The notes under the pieces were generated by a model. The model did no database searches, had not been told where the DNA came from, and saw nothing but the letters and a program-made list of their open reading frames with translations. Below, piece by piece: positions 18,592 through 26,908 of a stretch of DNA of 64,000 nt (its first letter is position 1; every line of letters starts with the position of its first letter). Source of the stretch: Salicibibacter cibarius (lineage in GTDB: Bacteria; Bacillota; Bacilli; Bacillales; Marinococcaceae). The translations under genes were made by a program, and so were the position numbers. The stretch is taken from the NCBI RefSeq assembly GCF_016495725.1, contig NZ_CP054705.1, forward strand, positions 1,488,001 to 1,552,000, in the 5' to 3' direction.

Positions 18592-19224
18592 ATGGCGACG
18601 TATCAAGTCATTGATTTGGAAAGTTTTCCAAGAAGAAGCTATTATGAGTATTTTATGGCGACAGACACAACGTTTGAAGTGACAGTGAAAATTGATGTTA
18701 CTCGGGCAGTTGAAAAATGCAAAGACGAATCGATTAGTTTTTATGCTTACTCCATATATAATTTGACTAAATCGGTTAATAAGATTCCGAATATGAGGTA
18801 TGCCCACCTGGATGGGCAGTTAGTAGAATGGCAAGCATTAGTGCCAACGTTTACGAACTTTAATCAAGAAACAGCGTTATTTTATACCTTATGGTTGGGA
18901 GAATTAATAGATTATCAATCCGTTGACCGTGAGTACAAAAAGCTTGTAAAAGACTATGCAAACACAACAGATATCGCGCCAATGGGAGATGTTCCACCCA
19001 ACGTTGTGAATATTTCATCCATTCCTTGGGTGCATTTTGAACATTTTTCATCTCATCCGGCAGCTATCAAAAATAATTTGATACCAATGATTACCATTGG
19101 AAAGTACGAAAACGTTGGTTCACAGTTGCTAATGCCGGTGAATATTAAAGTTCATCACGCAACCGTGGATGCCTATCATGTGTCGTCTTTTTTTGAAATA
19201 CTGCAATGTGAAATGGATCGTTAA
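18592..19224 (+). CDS. Chloramphenicol acetyltransferase family protein (type A)
   Basis: The 210-residue protein follows the CatA trimer family: FPRRSYYEYFMATDTTFEVT at the start, NISSIPWVHFEHFSS with the serine that helps position the substrate, and a C-terminal IKVHHATVDAYHVSSFF holding the catalytic histidine (HHAxxDxxH). It would acetylate chloramphenicol or a related alcohol using acetyl-CoA. GGGGGG at 18579-18584 favours ATG 18592 over the ATG at 18577. It sits alone between mobile elements, which suits a transferred resistance gene, though family members are also core genes in Bacillaceae. Confidence 0.88.
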   Translation: MATYQVIDLESFPRRSYYEYFMATDTTFEVTVKIDVTRAVEKCKDESISFYAYSIYNLTKSVNKIPNMRYAHLDGQLVEWQALVPTFTNFNQETALFYTLWLGELIDYQSVDREYKKLVKDYANTTDIAPMGDVPPNVVNISSIPWVHFEHFSSHPAAIKNNLIPMITIGKYENVGSQLLMPVNIKVHHATVDAYHVSSFFEILQCEMDR

Positions 19225-19432
19225 GGAAAAAAGCTGTATCTGTCTGCTGAGTTATATTAGCGGAATGGGGAACAGTGTACAATTTTATTAATCAATTTGC
19301 GATACCTGCTCATTCGTAAAACACGCCTTGAAACATATAAAGTAACCCGATTGCATTAGAAGTAATTGCTTTATCGTGGCATAAGTGAGTGTTAATATAT
19401 TCGATGGGGAAACAGAAGGAGGACTGCTAAGC

Positions 19433-20428
19433 ATGAATAACCTGGACAAAGCGCTAAAAGAAAAAATCGGTTTGGGGACAGGCCCTTTAGGGAGTATGTT
19501 CCGTGATGTTTCAGAGGAAGAAGCTCAGGCAACCATTGATACTGCATGGGATCAAGGGATACGCTATTTTGATACAGCTCCTTTATATGGATCCGGCTTA
19601 TCGGAAATACGGGTAGGAGAAGCGTTATCCAAATACAATCGCGATGATTATGTAATTAGCACAAAAGTAGGGCGTTATATTTTAGACGAAAAGGAGGAGA
19701 AATCAGGATTATTCGAAAACGCACGTAAAAATAAAGTGATTACCGATTACACAGAGGACGCAACACTCCGCTCGATTGAGCAAAGCCTGGAACGCTTGAA
19801 AACAGATCGGTTGGATATTGTATATGTACATGATATTTCGCCTGATTTCCATGGAGATGAATGGGTATCAAAATTTGATGAGGCAAGAAAAGGGGCATTT
19901 CGTGTACTTACACGCCTCCGTGATGAGGGAGTTATTAAATCCTGGGGTGTCGGAGTCAATACAACAGAACCTGTTGAATTGGCCATGGAGTTAGAAGATG
20001 CAAGCCCTGATCTGTGTCTGTCAGCCACCCAGTATACGCTCCTGCAACATGAACGTGCACTGGAGCGCATGATGCCTGCCGCGCAAGAAAAAGGGGTTGG
20101 TTTTGTTATCGGTGGAGCCTATAGTTCCGGCGTCTTGCTTGGAGGGGATTATTTTAACTATGAAAAAGCTTCTCCGGAAATCAAAGCAAAAGTAGAACGA
20201 CTGGAGGAAATTGCAAAACGTTATGATGTTAGCTTAAAGGCGGCTGCTCTGCAATTTTCCACAGCCCACCCTGCAACCAAAGCAGTTATTACTGGTTCTT
20301 CCCGTCCGGATCGGATCAAAGAAGACTTGGCAGCGATAAAAACGGAAATTCCAGATGCCTTTTGGCAAGAGCTATTAGAAAAAGGGTTCATCTCTTCTAA
20401 GGCCCCATTGCCAAAGAAACTAAAATAA
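19433..20428 (+). CDS. Aldo/keto reductase
   Basis: The 331-residue protein is an NAD(P)H-dependent oxidoreductase with the tetrad visible: Asp and Tyr in YFDTAPLYGSGLSE, Lys in YVISTKVGRYI, and His in DIVYVHDISPDF. The C-terminal cofactor segment (VITGSSRPDRIKEDLAA) is present. The layout is closest to the aldose/fucose dehydrogenase and pyridoxal dehydrogenase group. GAAGGAGGA before ATG 19433 overrides an earlier in-frame start at 19385. A strong terminator follows at 20457-20496. Confidence 0.9.
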   Translation: MNNLDKALKEKIGLGTGPLGSMFRDVSEEEAQATIDTAWDQGIRYFDTAPLYGSGLSEIRVGEALSKYNRDDYVISTKVGRYILDEKEEKSGLFENARKNKVITDYTEDATLRSIEQSLERLKTDRLDIVYVHDISPDFHGDEWVSKFDEARKGAFRVLTRLRDEGVIKSWGVGVNTTEPVELAMELEDASPDLCLSATQYTLLQHERALERMMPAAQEKGVGFVIGGAYSSGVLLGGDYFNYEKASPEIKAKVERLEEIAKRYDVSLKAAALQFSTAHPATKAVITGSSRPDRIKEDLAAIKTEIPDAFWQELLEKGFISSKAPLPKKLK

Positions 20429-20456
20429 TTACATTAAAATGACTATATAGGATAAG

Positions 20457-20496
20457 AAAAGCTGTTTGTGTATTTCACGTTCAAACAGCTTTTTTA
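20457..20496 (+). terminator. Terminator of the aldo/keto reductase gene
   Basis: AAAAGCTGTTTG pairs with CAAACAGCTTTT, followed by TTTTTATC: a classical intrinsic terminator 29 bp after the stop. Confidence 0.85.
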
Positions 20497-20498
20497 TC

Positions 20499-20597
20499 TT
20501 ATGTAGGTAAGAAAGTATAAATCAACTTTCTTACCTACATAAGTGCAACTAAGGCTTTTCGCCATAAAAGCTTGGCGAAAAGCCAAGTTTTCTAAAA
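20499..20597 (+). repeat. Hairpin repeat family, copy E (double hairpin)
   Basis: Two successive stem-loops follow the terminator: an 18-bp perfect inverted repeat with 8-nt loop (20499-20516/20525-20542), then AGGCTTTTCGCC...GGCGAAAAGCC ending CAAGTTTTCTAA. The end word and AAAGTATAA are shared with the copies near 35.2, 37.5, 39.8, 39.9 and 50.1 kb. It directly precedes the IS91-like element. Confidence 0.65.
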
Positions 20598-20656
20598 AGA
20601 TAAGAAAGTATAAATTTTGGCTCCCTCTATGCCGGGGAATGTGTTAGGGTGTAGAT

Positions 20657-21958
20657 ATGGAATCTAATATTCTTCGACGTATATTCTTTGACCACCATCA
20701 TCATTGGGAACAATTTGTCGAAAAACATGGGGATCGCATCCGCCCTGTTGTCCATAAAGAAGTGGAAAAATTCCGCGATTGTGGGAATCCCGAGAACGGA
20801 TTCAAACTCTTTGTATGCGAAGGCTGCCACGAGACCCGAAAAGTCCCCTATCGCTGTAAAGGGCGATTTTGTACGACCTGTTCGATTGGAGAAAGCGAGG
20901 AATGGAGTCGTCTGCTCATGGAAGACGTGTTCCAGGTCAACCATCGGCATGTGATTCTGACGATCGATGAGGGGCTGCGAGACGTGTTTCTGCTCCACCG
21001 GGAATTATTGAAAACGTTGATGGATGAAGGCGCACGGCTGATCAAAGAATACTTCGAGAAGAAAGGCAAAGTGACCCCGGGGATCATTGTGGGGTTACAT
21101 ACCTTTGGCTCCCAAGTCAATTTCAACCCCCACATTCACATGCTGGTGACAATGGGCGGGATGACAAAGAAAGGGGCATGGAAAACGTATGATTTTCTCC
21201 CCTTCCAGATGCTTCGCAAACAATGGCAAACCGTTGTCTTGAAGCTGATTCGCAAGCATTTATCCGGGAAGGACAAGAAACGCGTGCAAGCGCGTCTCCA
21301 ACAAGCGTTCTCCAAAAACGGAGAAGGCTTCTATATCTATGCCCCTAAACAACGGGGAAAGGTGCAAGACCAACTCCGATATATTGGCCGTTATATGCGT
21401 CGACCGGCGATTGGCATCAATCGGATCGAGGCCTATGACGGGCAAATGGTGACGTTTAAGTACCATGATAAAGTCGATGGGAAAGAGAAATATGTGAGCG
21501 TGAGTGCCGAGGAGTTCATCCGTCGGCTCATTCGCCATATCCCGGATGAACAGTTTAAAACGATCCGTCATTATGGGCTGTACTCGAGAAGAACGAAGAA
21601 CGTGAGTAAAAAGTTACTGGCGGCGTGGCAAAAAACGAAGAAGACGTGGATCACCCAGGTGAAGCGAACCCTGCGCCGCCAAACTTGGAGAGAACGGGTC
21701 ATAGCCAGCGGACATAAGGATCCTTTGCGATGTCCCAAATGTGATAACTACTTTGAGTATAAGGGAGAAGTCTGTCTTGAGAACGGGCGATTAGTGGTTA
21801 AAGTCGCCTTGGGTGAAACGGCCAGAAGCTATTTGGAAAGGGAGATCGGTCATGTCCCCCGTATCGAAACACCGAAAAAAGAAACAAAAAAAGAAGAAGA
21901 AACCACCGACGAATCAGCATCCCAAGACCGTCAACTTTGTTTGTTTACAGTGTCATGA
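20657..21958 (+). CDS. IS91-family HUH transposase
   Basis: The 433-residue protein has an N-terminal zinc-binding region (FVCEGCHETRKVPYRCKGRF then CTTCS), the HUH nuclease motif in VNFNPHIHMLVTMGG, and the catalytic-Tyr region LRYIGRYMRRPAIGINRI, as in the Y2_Tnp/IS801 family. A zinc pair (CPKC) and an acidic/basic tail follow. It would nick and transfer single-stranded DNA in rolling-circle-like transposition. ATG 20657 has no strong ribosome site nearby, as often for transposases. The frame is intact. Confidence 0.9.
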   Translation: MESNILRRIFFDHHHHWEQFVEKHGDRIRPVVHKEVEKFRDCGNPENGFKLFVCEGCHETRKVPYRCKGRFCTTCSIGESEEWSRLLMEDVFQVNHRHVILTIDEGLRDVFLLHRELLKTLMDEGARLIKEYFEKKGKVTPGIIVGLHTFGSQVNFNPHIHMLVTMGGMTKKGAWKTYDFLPFQMLRKQWQTVVLKLIRKHLSGKDKKRVQARLQQAFSKNGEGFYIYAPKQRGKVQDQLRYIGRYMRRPAIGINRIEAYDGQMVTFKYHDKVDGKEKYVSVSAEEFIRRLIRHIPDEQFKTIRHYGLYSRRTKNVSKKLLAAWQKTKKTWITQVKRTLRRQTWRERVIASGHKDPLRCPKCDNYFEYKGEVCLENGRLVVKVALGETARSYLEREIGHVPRIETPKKETKKEEETTDESASQDRQLCLFTVS

Positions 21959-22124
21959 ACACGAAGCGATCCCTTACACGGTCGTTCGTGATTTTGATCA
22001 CATGGACCCTGGCGACCCCAGTGTCCCACCCATGTTTGCCTGCCAACAATGTGAAGGGGAGATGTATCCGGAGTATTATAAAGGCGTTCATGGTTATGAG
22101 TACCGGCTATCGGACAAGCAGTGA
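21852..22124 (+). CDS. Small zinc-finger accessory protein of the IS91-like element
   Basis: Overlapping the end of the transposase gene in another frame, this 90-residue protein has a very basic N-terminus (SKHRKKKQKKKKKPPTN) and two cysteine pairs, CLQC and CQQC, about 38 residues apart, forming a likely zinc ribbon. GGGAGATC precedes ATG 21852. It ends just before the element's right-end hairpin. A role in binding the element's DNA is an inference from the charge and zinc pairs. Confidence 0.6.
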   Translation: MSPVSKHRKKKQKKKKKPPTNQHPKTVNFVCLQCHEHEAIPYTVVRDFDHMDPGDPSVPPMFACQQCEGEMYPEYYKGVHGYEYRLSDKQ

Positions 22125-22192
22125 TCATGACAAGGACCTAGCTTGGGCGGTTTTCCCAAGCTAGGTTTTTCTTATCTGTTGTATTGAGTGTT

Positions 22193-22575
22193 ATGAGGAA
22201 AGCGAGAGCAAAGAGGAACGTACGACACTACCTTTGGTATTACATTAAACGATATATGGATCGAGGATGAAGTGGAAGGCGAAGCTGCTACGGATGACGT
22301 GTTTGTGATAACTGGGATAACAATCAAAACCATATATGAAAAATTATAGGATACTATGGAGTTTCCTGCTGTTGCCGAAATAACAAATGATGGTGATCCT
22401 TACATTGATTTTTATTGGGATTACGGTTTTGAAGAAGAAGAAATTTCGCCTGTAAATTCACTTACAGGCGAAATTTTATTTGATATAACTGAAACGGATA
22501 GATGCGAACTAGTATATGGTAGAATTAGGCAACGAGGTCCGCTGGGAATTTGACGCGGATGAACTTGACGAGTAA
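22193..22575 (+). pseudogene. Remnant of a DUF4352-type secreted protein
   Basis: Read across frames, the sequence gives EESESKEE (linker), TTFGITLNDIWIEDEVEGEA, DDVFVITGITIK, then after an in-frame TAG the stretch SPVNSLTGEILFDITETDRC, and after a frameshift near 22510 the end EVRWEFDADELDE with TAA at 22573-22575. This pattern (a beta-rich domain with LTGEILFDIPES and a final WEFDADEL) is that of DUF4352 lipoproteins. The signal peptide is missing, replaced by the right end of the IS91-like element. Confidence 0.6.
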
Positions 22576-22634
22576 ACGAAACCAATACTGCACAGGAGTA
22601 AAAGTATATAGAAGCGCTTTAATAGAATAAAATA

Positions 22635-22673
22635 AAAAGAGAAGCCACTCCTTTTCAGAGCGGCTTCTCTTTT
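22635..22673. terminator. Bidirectional terminator
   Basis: AAAAGAGAAGCC pairs with GGCTTCTCTTTT, with A-run before and T-run after, so it can stop transcription from the YvrJ gene on the minus strand and from the left. Confidence 0.8.
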
Positions 22674-22803
22674 ATTCCTGTGTCGGCCGTTCACAAACAG
22701 CGTTGATTAATAGGTCGAGCTTTTTTTCCATTCGATGCAGCAAGTAGAAAGCAACGACAGCTGCAAATCCATGGTTAAAAAGCAGTGACATCCATTCTTC
22801 CAT
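22672..22803 (-). CDS. yvrJ: YvrJ family small membrane protein
   Basis: This 43-residue frame is short but has a good site (AAGGGGG before ATG 22803) and the family pattern: MEEWMSLLFNHGFAAVVAFY forms one membrane helix, followed by LLHRMEKKLDLLINAV. It is the third of three small genes (DUF1659, DUF2922, YvrJ) transcribed together on the minus strand, a combination repeatedly seen in Bacillaceae. Function unknown. Confidence 0.8.
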   Translation of the reverse strand: MEEWMSLLFNHGFAAVVAFYLLHRMEKKLDLLINAVCERPTQE

Positions 22804-22838
22804 GATTGTGAACCCCCTTTTTTCAGCTACCGGTCTCC

Positions 22839-23057
22839 TTAAGCCTCGTACATCTGCTCGACTGAACGCGAGACTAACCTTGCGTCGACTTTTTCAACGA
22901 GGAGACCGCCGGAGGTGAAAAATACGCTGTGATCAAGAATTTGATCCATCACATCCTCCAGTTGGGAAGATTCAAGCTCTTCCGCAGGGTTGCTTACTGA
23001 TATTGTCGCCATCTGTCCTTCCTCATTACGAAATCGCATTTGCAATTCTACGGTCAT
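22839..23057 (-). CDS. DUF2922 family protein
   Basis: The 72-residue protein reads VELQMRFRNEEGQMATISVS at the start and ends LVEKVDARLVSRSVEQMYEA, as in DUF2922 proteins, a short beta-rich family of unknown function. AAAGGAGTG lies before ATG 23057. It is the middle gene between DUF1659 and YvrJ genes. Confidence 0.85.
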   Translation of the reverse strand: MTVELQMRFRNEEGQMATISVSNPAEELESSQLEDVMDQILDHSVFFTSGGLLVEKVDARLVSRSVEQMYEA

Positions 23058-23080
23058 GCTCTACACTCCTTTCGCTTTCA

Positions 23081-23302
23081 TTAATTGTCTTCCACTGGCA
23101 ACAGACTGTAATCGTTTCTACGTGTGGCTCCGCTTAAATCAGCGGCGGACAATGAAGCGAGCGCGGAGGCAATCACCTGAATATCTTCGTCGCTTGCGTC
23201 AACATTGATGTTGTTAAAGCGTCGGCTGTAAATGACAGGCTCTCCGAATTCATCCACTCCATCCTCAAAAACCAGCTGCAAACTCGATGTTTCCGGGTTC
23301 AT
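23081..23302 (-). CDS. DUF1659 family protein
   Basis: The 73-residue product contains SSLQLVFEDGVDEFGEPVIY and SRRFNNINVDASDEDIQVIA, the DUF1659 pattern. AGGGAGGTG before ATG 23302 rules out the slightly longer GTG start at 23320. It heads the three-gene small-protein operon; function unknown. Confidence 0.85.
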   Translation of the reverse strand: MNPETSSLQLVFEDGVDEFGEPVIYSRRFNNINVDASDEDIQVIASALASLSAADLSGATRRNDYSLLPVEDN

Positions 23303-23457
23303 GTGCTCACCTCCCTTCACTCTCTATATCGAAGTGGCAATTTAAAAAGGGGGGATTATGATTAATGATTTCCAACTTCGGGCATATAGGTGTAAAATGG
23401 TACTGGAAGAGGCGTTTTCATAGGCGCCTAAATTAGCTGGATGGAGGTTTTGAGTCG

Positions 23458-24669
23458 ATGAAAGCGACACAAATACCTGCGAATGAACGAATTCATACAC
23501 TTGATATTATTCGGGGAATTGCGGTTTTCGGCATTTTGATCGCGAATATGTACGCGTTTAAAAGCTTGGCTTTTACCGATTTGCGCCCGTACATTGAGGG
23601 CGGGACGGTACCCCAGGGGGTGCTTAGCCCATTTGCCGACGTCTTTAATACAATCTTTATTGAGGGTAAATTTTACCCGATGTTTTCCTTGCTATTTGGG
23701 CTTGGTTTTTATATTTTTTATACCCGTTTGATCGAGAAGGGTTACAACGCTGATCGAATGTTTGTCAGGCGGCTTATTTTTTTGTTGATCATTGGGTTGG
23801 TTCATCTGGTGTTTATATGGTCGGGAGATATCTTACATACCTACGCGCTTGCCGGTTTTTTGCTGTTCCTTTTTATCCATCGCCGACCAAAAACAATCAT
23901 GATTTGGATTGTTGCATTGCTAGGGGCGACTTCTATTTTTATGTTGTTTTTGACAAGTTTAACCGGAGTAGGTTTGCAATTCAAAATGGAGAGTGGGATG
24001 GGGTCCTTTGCTGCATTCGAAAACAGTGTAGATTCGGGTGAGGCTGTGATGGCTAACGGAACGTACGGCGACATTTTGCAGTACCGATTTCTAAACGAAG
24101 TCTTCCCCGTTCTCATGCAAGCGATATTTATCGTGATCGCTGTGTTGCCCCTCTTTCTCATCGGACTTTATATGGGGAAAAAAGGGATGTTTCATGATGT
24201 TGAAAACAATATTAAAAAATGGAAAAAGCTTTGTGTGCACAGTTTTTGGAGCGGGGCTTTATTAACGGCTATCATGGCGGCATTGCATTATGATTTACTT
24301 CCGCTTCCCTCTTATTTTACATTCGGAATGTCCGAAGGAGTGAATTATGCGGCCGGTCCGCTACTCATGCTTTTCTACGTTTCCGCCCTCGTGCTTGTAT
24401 TACGCTCCAAGGGCTGGAAAAAGCTGTTGATGCCGTTTGCGGCGGTAGGAAGAATGGCATTGACTAACTATTTATTGCAAAGCCTCATCGCCATCTTTAT
24501 TTTTTATGGATTTGGGTTAGGGATGTTCGGGCAAATATCGAGCGGCGTTGGATTGGTCATTGCTGTTATCATTTTTACGGCACAGCTTATTGTCAGCAAT
24601 CTTTATTTGCAGACGTTCAAACAAGGACCAATGGAAGCGCTGTGGCGAAAATGGACGTATAAATACTAG
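23458..24669 (+). CDS. DUF418 domain membrane protein
   Basis: The 403-residue integral membrane protein begins ERIHTLDIIRGIAVFGILIA and contains FYPMFSLLFGLGFYIF, the landmark DUF418/YeiB features, and ends with the conserved AAVGRMALTNYLLQSLIAIF and GPMEALWRKWTY stretch. About ten membrane helices are visible. It resembles B. subtilis YxaH/YrkO; transport or envelope modification has been suggested for the superfamily but no role is settled. GGAGGTTTTGAGTCG precedes ATG 23458. Confidence 0.9.
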   Translation: MKATQIPANERIHTLDIIRGIAVFGILIANMYAFKSLAFTDLRPYIEGGTVPQGVLSPFADVFNTIFIEGKFYPMFSLLFGLGFYIFYTRLIEKGYNADRMFVRRLIFLLIIGLVHLVFIWSGDILHTYALAGFLLFLFIHRRPKTIMIWIVALLGATSIFMLFLTSLTGVGLQFKMESGMGSFAAFENSVDSGEAVMANGTYGDILQYRFLNEVFPVLMQAIFIVIAVLPLFLIGLYMGKKGMFHDVENNIKKWKKLCVHSFWSGALLTAIMAALHYDLLPLPSYFTFGMSEGVNYAAGPLLMLFYVSALVLVLRSKGWKKLLMPFAAVGRMALTNYLLQSLIAIFIFYGFGLGMFGQISSGVGLVIAVIIFTAQLIVSNLYLQTFKQGPMEALWRKWTYKY

Positions 24670-24698
24670 AAGTGGGAAGTGAGAGGTGGGAAGTTGGA

Positions 24699-24733
24699 AA
24701 ACGGGGCTTTAGCGAGATGCTAAGGCCCCGTTT
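24699..24733. terminator. Terminator between convergent genes
   Basis: AAACGGGGCTTTAGC pairs with GCTAAGGCCCCGTTT; strong GC-rich stem serving the DUF418 gene and the small gene on the other strand. Confidence 0.75.
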
Positions 24734-24736
24734 GCG

Positions 24737-24988
24737 TTAACTTGTTTTTTTGCGCTTGCGGATCGGATCAAAGCTTAGGTGAAATTCAGGTGAACTATGA
24801 TGGCCATGGAATTTGCGCCGTGCTGCCTTTAATTCTGCCTCGAGTGCGGCAAATATTTTATCCAAATGCTCATCTGTATACTCATAATTATTCTTATTGG
24901 ATAAATTCCCGATCAGTCGGATTTTTTTTACGGTTTCCTCCGTACGTCGTTTTGCAATTCTTTCAAATTTGGTTAGCTTGTCTTCCAT
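24737..24988 (-). CDS. Small charged protein of unknown function
   Basis: The 83-residue product is basic and mostly helical: KLTKFERIAKRRTEETVKKI, RLIGNLSNKNNYEYTDEHLD, KIFAALEAELKAARRKFHG. The RLIGNLSN-YEY-KIF pattern recurs in small uncharacterised proteins of Firmicutes and their plasmids, but I cannot name a family. AAAGGAG before ATG 24988 sets the start. A DNA- or RNA-binding role would fit the charge but is speculative. Confidence 0.7.
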   Translation of the reverse strand: MEDKLTKFERIAKRRTEETVKKIRLIGNLSNKNNYEYTDEHLDKIFAALEAELKAARRKFHGHHSSPEFHLSFDPIRKRKKTS

Positions 24989-25260
24989 GAAAATAACTCC
25001 TTTCAACTCTTTTCATTCATTCTATAAAACACATCCGTAGAAAAAAATTAAAATTTGTAATAAATAATAGGAAATTTTAGTGCTATTTTGTCGAATAGTG
25101 AGTGGACCGCGGATCATAAAGCGTAAGAACACTGGCAATTGCCTAATTTTTCATAGCGAATATTGCGACGGATTTTTTGATAGAGTTGAAAAAAGGTACA
25201 TGTTTTCCTTTTCCTTATAACATACTAGCGATGAGCACATACAAGGAGGCGACTTAAAAA

Positions 25261-25902
25261 ATGCAAAACCAACAAGGGCAAATGAACATGGATAACCAAC
25301 AATCCGGTCACATGCAACCGATGCAAAATCATGGCGGGCATGAAATGTTTGACGCGCATGAGGCATTGACAACGGCGATTAACGTGCTTGATCAATACAT
25401 GATTTTTCGTCCCTTTGTGAAAGAGCAGGAACTTCTCGGCATTCTCGATCATCAATATGATTACATCACGACGCAATACAATCGGATGGTGGAAGCATTC
25501 AGCACCGGGCAAAAGCCGTCGAAGACGATTGAACCTTATGAAATTCCGGCGATGGCTGAAATCACGTATGGAATGCAGGCGTCAGCGCCTAAAAAACCAA
25601 CCAACAATCTGGGAGAAATAAATGAGCAGAACATTTCTACCCATATGCTTGGATTGGTAAAGGCTACGTCATCTATGTTTGCGCTTGTCGCACCGGAGAT
25701 TACCAATTCCGTCCTTCGCAGGGTGATCGCTGATTCCATTCACGATTTTGTTGAGATGGCTTACGAGCTTTTTCTCTATCAAAACAAACGGGGGTTTTAT
25801 CAAGTGCCCCAATTACAGCAAATGGATATGGACAAAATGATGCACGCGTATGAACCTTCACAAGCGAATATTAAGCAAAGCAGATCAGGGCAAATGCATT
25901 AA
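25261..25902 (+). CDS. CotF-like spore coat protein
   Basis: A Gln/Met/His-rich N-terminus (MQNQQGQMNMDNQQSGHMQP) leads into a helical domain of the CotF/ferritin-like coat family: HEALTTAINVLDQYMIFRPF, LLGILDHQYDYITTQYNRMV, and SVLRRVIADSIHDFVEMAYE. Such proteins are made in the mother cell and added to the spore coat. AAGGAGGCG precedes ATG 25261 and a strong hairpin follows at 25907-25943. Confidence 0.85.
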   Translation: MQNQQGQMNMDNQQSGHMQPMQNHGGHEMFDAHEALTTAINVLDQYMIFRPFVKEQELLGILDHQYDYITTQYNRMVEAFSTGQKPSKTIEPYEIPAMAEITYGMQASAPKKPTNNLGEINEQNISTHMLGLVKATSSMFALVAPEITNSVLRRVIADSIHDFVEMAYELFLYQNKRGFYQVPQLQQMDMDKMMHAYEPSQANIKQSRSGQMH

Positions 25903-25906
25903 TAAA

Positions 25907-25943
25907 GAGAAGACGGTTGCTAGATAGTGATCGTCTTCTTTTT
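25907..25943 (+). terminator. Terminator of the coat protein gene
   Basis: AGAAGACG pairs with CGTCTTCT, followed by TTTTTATTATT. Confidence 0.75.
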
Positions 25944-25984
25944 ATTATTACGGCTATTTAAGGTTCTCAGGTCAAAACGATTGA

Positions 25985-26713
25985 TTAATAATTGGCGAGC
26001 GTAACGCTGTAATTGAACTTATCCGCTCGATAAATCGTTCTGGAATATTCGATAGGCATATCATTAATTCCGGAGCTTAGGCGACTGATTTGCACCAAAG
26101 ATTCTCCGCCTCTTACGCCTAAAATATCAGCTTCTTTAGTCGATGCGTTAACAGCTGTAACCCAATCTGTTGCATGCTTTAAACTTACATTGTTTTCCTC
26201 AATAATAGCGTAAGGCTCTTTTGTGTCACTTTGATTGGTCATAAATAATCGGCCTATAGATTCCGTAGTATAAAATTGTAAAATGGCAATCGGGGTGCCA
26301 TCTGCAAAACGCACTCGTTCATATAAAAATATTTTTTCATTTTCAGGCTTATTTAGCTGCTTTTTAGCATGATACATCTCTAAGGAAAAATCCATCCGTA
26401 ATATTTTTGATGTGAATTTATCACCTTGCTCTTCAAAACGTATGGTTGAAGATTGAATACGGTTTATAGGTGTATACGTGTTTACTTTCGTTCCTTTTCC
26501 TTGCTGACTATCCAAAATACCTTCCTGCACTAATGATGAAATAGCTTGTCTCAACGTGGTTCGACTTACATTAAATTCATCCAGCAGTTTGATTTCTGAA
26601 GGAATGTATTCACCAGGCTTCCAGATACGATTTTGAATGTTTTGAAGGATAAGTTCTTTAATTTGTTGATATAACGGAATGCGGTTGGTATTGTCCATTG
26701 TCTGTTTTTCCAT
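25985..26713 (-). CDS. GntR/HutC-family regulator with UTRA domain
   Basis: The 242-residue protein has an N-terminal GntR winged helix (NRIPLYQQIKELILQNIQNR, PSEIKLLDEFNVSRTTLRQA) and a C-terminal UTRA ligand domain (FLYERVRFADGTPIAILQFY ... MPIEYSRTIYRADKFNYSV). AAGGAGTAG precedes ATG 26713. It is divergent from the M24 hydrolase gene and probably controls that gene and the binding-protein gene in response to the transported solute. GTATACTTA words near both promoters are operator candidates. Confidence 0.9.
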   Translation of the reverse strand: MEKQTMDNTNRIPLYQQIKELILQNIQNRIWKPGEYIPSEIKLLDEFNVSRTTLRQAISSLVQEGILDSQQGKGTKVNTYTPINRIQSSTIRFEEQGDKFTSKILRMDFSLEMYHAKKQLNKPENEKIFLYERVRFADGTPIAILQFYTTESIGRLFMTNQSDTKEPYAIIEENNVSLKHATDWVTAVNASTKEADILGVRGGESLVQISRLSSGINDMPIEYSRTIYRADKFNYSVTLANY

Positions 26714-26730
26714 GTGATCTACTCCTTAGT

Positions 26731-26843
26731 ATACTTAAATCTATGATACCAAATCTGTAAATGTAAAACACGAAAGAAAATACATCGCATACTCATCATT
26801 ATGATTCATAACTTGTAATGATGAGTTGATTGATGTATACTTA
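26731..26843. promoter_or_regulatory. Divergent promoter region with paired GTATACTTA words
   Basis: The 9-bp word GTATACTTA occurs at 26731-26739 and 26835-26843 in the region between the GntR gene and the M24 gene. HutC-type regulators bind short GT-TATAC-like sites, so these are plausible operators for both promoters. Confidence 0.45.
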
Positions 26844-26908
26844 TTAATGATTCAGAAAATCTTATAACTACTATAAGATGAATATTTTTACAGTTATGGA
26901 GGCAAAGT

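Larger units (their letters stand above)
20598..22177 (+). mobile_element. IS91-like insertion sequence, apparently intact
   Basis: The element carries a full HUH transposase gene and a small zinc-finger gene. It starts near AGATAAG (20598-20604) and ends near a 12-bp hairpin (ACCTAGCTTGGG/CCCAAGCTAGGT, 22136-22166) followed by TTTTTCTTATCT (ending 22177), so AGATAAG/CTTATCT are inverted end words. IS91 elements have hairpin ends rather than long inverted repeats. It is inserted between the aldo/keto reductase gene and a truncated DUF4352 gene. Exact ends need other copies. Confidence 0.65.

Noticed and set aside
22356-22553. 65-codon frame as an independent gene
   Set aside because: It is the middle part of the broken DUF4352-type gene; similar sequence continues on both sides past a stop and a frameshift.
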